A DNA stretch of 64,000 nt from Paenibacillus_E qinlingensis_A (GTDB taxonomy: Bacteria; Bacillota; Bacilli; Paenibacillales; NBRC-103111): the NCBI RefSeq assembly GCF_031455095.1, contig NZ_JAVDSB010000001.1, positions 248,001-312,000 on the forward strand. The letters are read 5' to 3'. The notes under the pieces were generated by a model that saw only the letters and a list, made by a program, of their open reading frames with translations, did not search any database and had not been told where the DNA came from. Both the position numbers and the translations under genes were made by a program. Of the stretch, positions 62,312-64,000 are shown piece by piece (positions within the stretch are counted from its first letter, which is position 1; the number at the start of each line of letters is the position of its first letter).

Positions 62312-63547
62312 GTGAGCGGCAAAGCGGAAGTCGTCGTGGCTGGACATATTTGCTTGGATATTATTCCAACGATGGACGAGAAACAAACGAGTATAGCTGA
62401 GCTGCTATCACCTGGGAAGCTTGTGAATATCGGCCCAGCGGTTATTTCGACCGGAGGTGCGGTTTCGAACACCGGAATTGCGCTTCACCGTCTGGGAAGC
62501 AAGGTGAAATTAATGGGGAAGATAGGTGCGGACCCCTTCGGTGAAGCTATACTTACCCTGTTGAGGCAGCAGGAGGCTTCGCTTGTCGAGGGAATGATTA
62601 TTTCCCGTGAGGGGAATAGCTCCTATTCCATCGTCATTAGTCCACCGAATATGGATCGGATGTTTCTTCACTCGACAGGAACTAATGATACGTATGCGGC
62701 TTCTGATTTGAAACAGGAACACTTGCAAGGAGCAAAGCTGTTTCATTTTGGTTATCCACCTCTCATGAAGAGAATGTTCGAGAATGAGGGTGGGGAACTC
62801 CTATCCTTATTAAAGAAAGTCAAAGAGAGTGAATTGACGGTATCACTTGATTTGGCCAAACCTGATCCAGAATCCGATGCTGGAAGGGCTAACTGGCGAG
62901 CCATTCTGACGAAATCCCTGCCGTTTGTTGATGTGTTTTTACCTAGTTTTGAGGAAATTGTGTATATGCTCGACCGAGAGCGTTACGACCTTATGGAAAA
63001 AGCAAGTCCAGATGGCGACCTGTTGTCTTATGTAGATGTTGAATTATTAGCTCAATTATCCGCTGAACTCATCCAGATGGGAGTGGCGATTGTGGTCATT
63101 AAGCTAGGTGAGCATGGGGTATACGTACGAACAACTTCAGATGAGAAGAGATTGGCGCAGATGGGATTCTGTTCTCCCAAGCAAGATCTGCTCGATGATT
63201 GGTTAAACTGCGAAATGATATCCTCCTGTTATGAAGTCGATGTCGTAGGTACAACAGGAGCTGGCGATTGTACCATTGCAGGTTTCCTTTTCGGTCTGAC
63301 AAGGGGATTAACACTGAAGGAGTCACTGCAGAGCGCCGTTGGCGTGGGTGCTTGTAATGTTGAACAGGCAGATGCTACCAGTGGCATACCTGAAATGGCA
63401 GTCGTACAGGACCGAATGTACAGAGGATGGAAGAAGCGCGCGACGAAGTTGAAGCTGGTCAATTGGCATTTGCATGAGGATCAGATTTGGATAGGACCCC
63501 ATCATAAGTCTCCGAAAGAGGGCGTTGAAGCGAATGAAGCGAAGTGA
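62312..63547 (+). CDS. PfkB-family carbohydrate kinase
   Basis: 411 residues from GTG 62312, after GGGAGG. N-terminal VVVAGHICLDIIPTM, substrate site GGAVSNTGIALHRLGSKV, and the C-terminal ATP/catalytic motif VVGTTGAGDCTIAGFLFG with the catalytic Asp. It is longer than common PfkB kinases (~320), with inserts around residues 200-310 and at the C-terminus. It phosphorylates a ketose or related sugar. Overlaps the next gene by 14 bases. Confidence 0.86.
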   Translation: MSGKAEVVVAGHICLDIIPTMDEKQTSIAELLSPGKLVNIGPAVISTGGAVSNTGIALHRLGSKVKLMGKIGADPFGEAILTLLRQQEASLVEGMIISREGNSSYSIVISPPNMDRMFLHSTGTNDTYAASDLKQEHLQGAKLFHFGYPPLMKRMFENEGGELLSLLKKVKESELTVSLDLAKPDPESDAGRANWRAILTKSLPFVDVFLPSFEEIVYMLDRERYDLMEKASPDGDLLSYVDVELLAQLSAELIQMGVAIVVIKLGEHGVYVRTTSDEKRLAQMGFCSPKQDLLDDWLNCEMISSCYEVDVVGTTGAGDCTIAGFLFGLTRGLTLKESLQSAVGVGACNVEQADATSGIPEMAVVQDRMYRGWKKRATKLKLVNWHLHEDQIWIGPHHKSPKEGVEANEAK

Positions 63548-64000
63548 AATTGGGCAAGCTCAGCTGCGGGCTGAACAGATCTTGACATCATTAGGCATTC
63601 AACTCACTCAGGAAGAAATTGCGCGCATTGAAGTGGCAGATTTTGGACTGGGACAGCTTGAGGTACAAGGGCTGGAGCTCATTACTTATATCAATACCGA
63701 TCGTTATTGTGCCAAAGATTTAGTACTATTTCCGCGACAAACTTGTCCCGAGCATCTTCATCCTAGTATTGCGAACGAACCTGGTAAAATGGAAACCTTT
63801 CGCTGTCGTGCAGGGGTCGTCTATTTATATGTGGAAGGGGATCCTGCACCAGAGATAGCAGCCATTGTGCCATCAGGCAGTGAGGATTCCTATACCGTCA
63901 TGAACGAAATCGTCCTCCATCCGGGAGAGCAATATACGATTGAACCTGGGATTAAACATTGGTTTCAAGCTGGTGATGACGGGGCTGTCATTTCCGAATT
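63534..64000 (+). CDS. D-lyxose isomerase-like protein (3' end outside window)
   Basis: The frame runs from ATG 63534 to the window end. The visible 155 residues fit the cupin D-lyxose ketol-isomerase family (YdaE-like): VLFPRQTCPEHLHPS and KMETFRCRAGVVYLYVEGD carry the metal His and Glu, and EPGIKHWFQAGDDG the later His. These enzymes convert D-lyxose to D-xylulose and D-mannose to D-fructose. Overlap with the kinase gene and common direction place it in the same operon. Confidence 0.82.
   Translation, partial: MKRSEIGQAQLRAEQILTSLGIQLTQEEIARIEVADFGLGQLEVQGLELITYINTDRYCAKDLVLFPRQTCPEHLHPSIANEPGKMETFRCRAGVVYLYVEGDPAPEIAAIVPSGSEDSYTVMNEIVLHPGEQYTIEPGIKHWFQAGDDGAVISE

Overview
The window looks like chromosome from a Gram-positive spore former of the Paenibacillus type. 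This rests on the gene families and signals present. There are LplB/LplC-type carbohydrate ABC permeases without a local ATPase, a YesM/YesN two-component pair and several AraC regulators. There is an S-layer-homology (SLH) surface protein, a class B sortase with its substrate, and a fragment resembling the N-terminus of a GerA spore germination protein. A Bacillus-type LexA box and strong AGGAGG ribosome binding sites are also seen. No rRNA, tRNA or CRISPR array was found. The first and last genes run off the window.

Layout, left to right. 1-4.35 kb: end of an AraC-type regulator, a lone LplB-type permease and a secreted beta-helix protein, probably the remains of a polysaccharide-use locus. 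4.65-7.5 kb (minus): a three-gene ABC importer of the TrpXYZ-like type. 7.8-8.6 kb (minus): D-amino acid aminotransferase. 8.9-12.8 kb: B12-dependent ribonucleotide reductase NrdJ, split inside its active-site motif by a group I intron that carries its own homing endonuclease; the promoter carries NrdR-like boxes and a LexA-like box lies upstream. 12.9-13.4 kb: an Mrr-like nuclease. 13.7-18.1 kb: a GntR regulator, an NCS1 permease, an amidase and a PxpA/YcsF protein forming an amide or lactam scavenging unit. 18.9-21.8 kb: a KhtTU-type K+/H+ antiporter locus with a small membrane protein in front and a DUF2179-like protein behind. 22.2-23.9 kb: a cytochrome P450 with its TetR repressor.

24.5-30.4 kb: a MalT-like LuxR regulator and a large SLH surface protein with five nearly identical 246-bp repeats. 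30.9-31.4 kb: what looks like the 5' part of a group II intron. 31.5-33.5 kb: an AT-rich group of small hydrolases. 33.8-35.8 kb (minus): a leucine-rich-repeat/stalk-domain gene whose DUF5050 part is broken by two frameshifts. 36.3-41.7 kb: a sortase-anchored adhesin with its dedicated class B sortase. 41.7-45.1 kb: a chemoreceptor-like protein, a small LuxR regulator and a c-di-GMP-I riboswitch in front of a diguanylate cyclase. 45.4-58.1 kb: a complete glycan locus (YesN, YesM, LplB, LplC, binding lipoprotein, GH74-like xyloglucanase, polysaccharide deacetylase). 58.2-59.7 kb (minus): a second diguanylate cyclase. 59.9-64 kb: a small AraC regulator and a four-gene sugar operon (DhnA/FbaB-type aldolase, Gfo/Idh/MocA dehydrogenase, PfkB kinase, D-lyxose isomerase).

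The themes are plant-polysaccharide use, surface attachment and c-di-GMP signalling. The most striking single object is the group I intron between the NPCG and E codons of the nrdJ catalytic motif. P1, P7 and two P9-type hairpins can be paired by eye.
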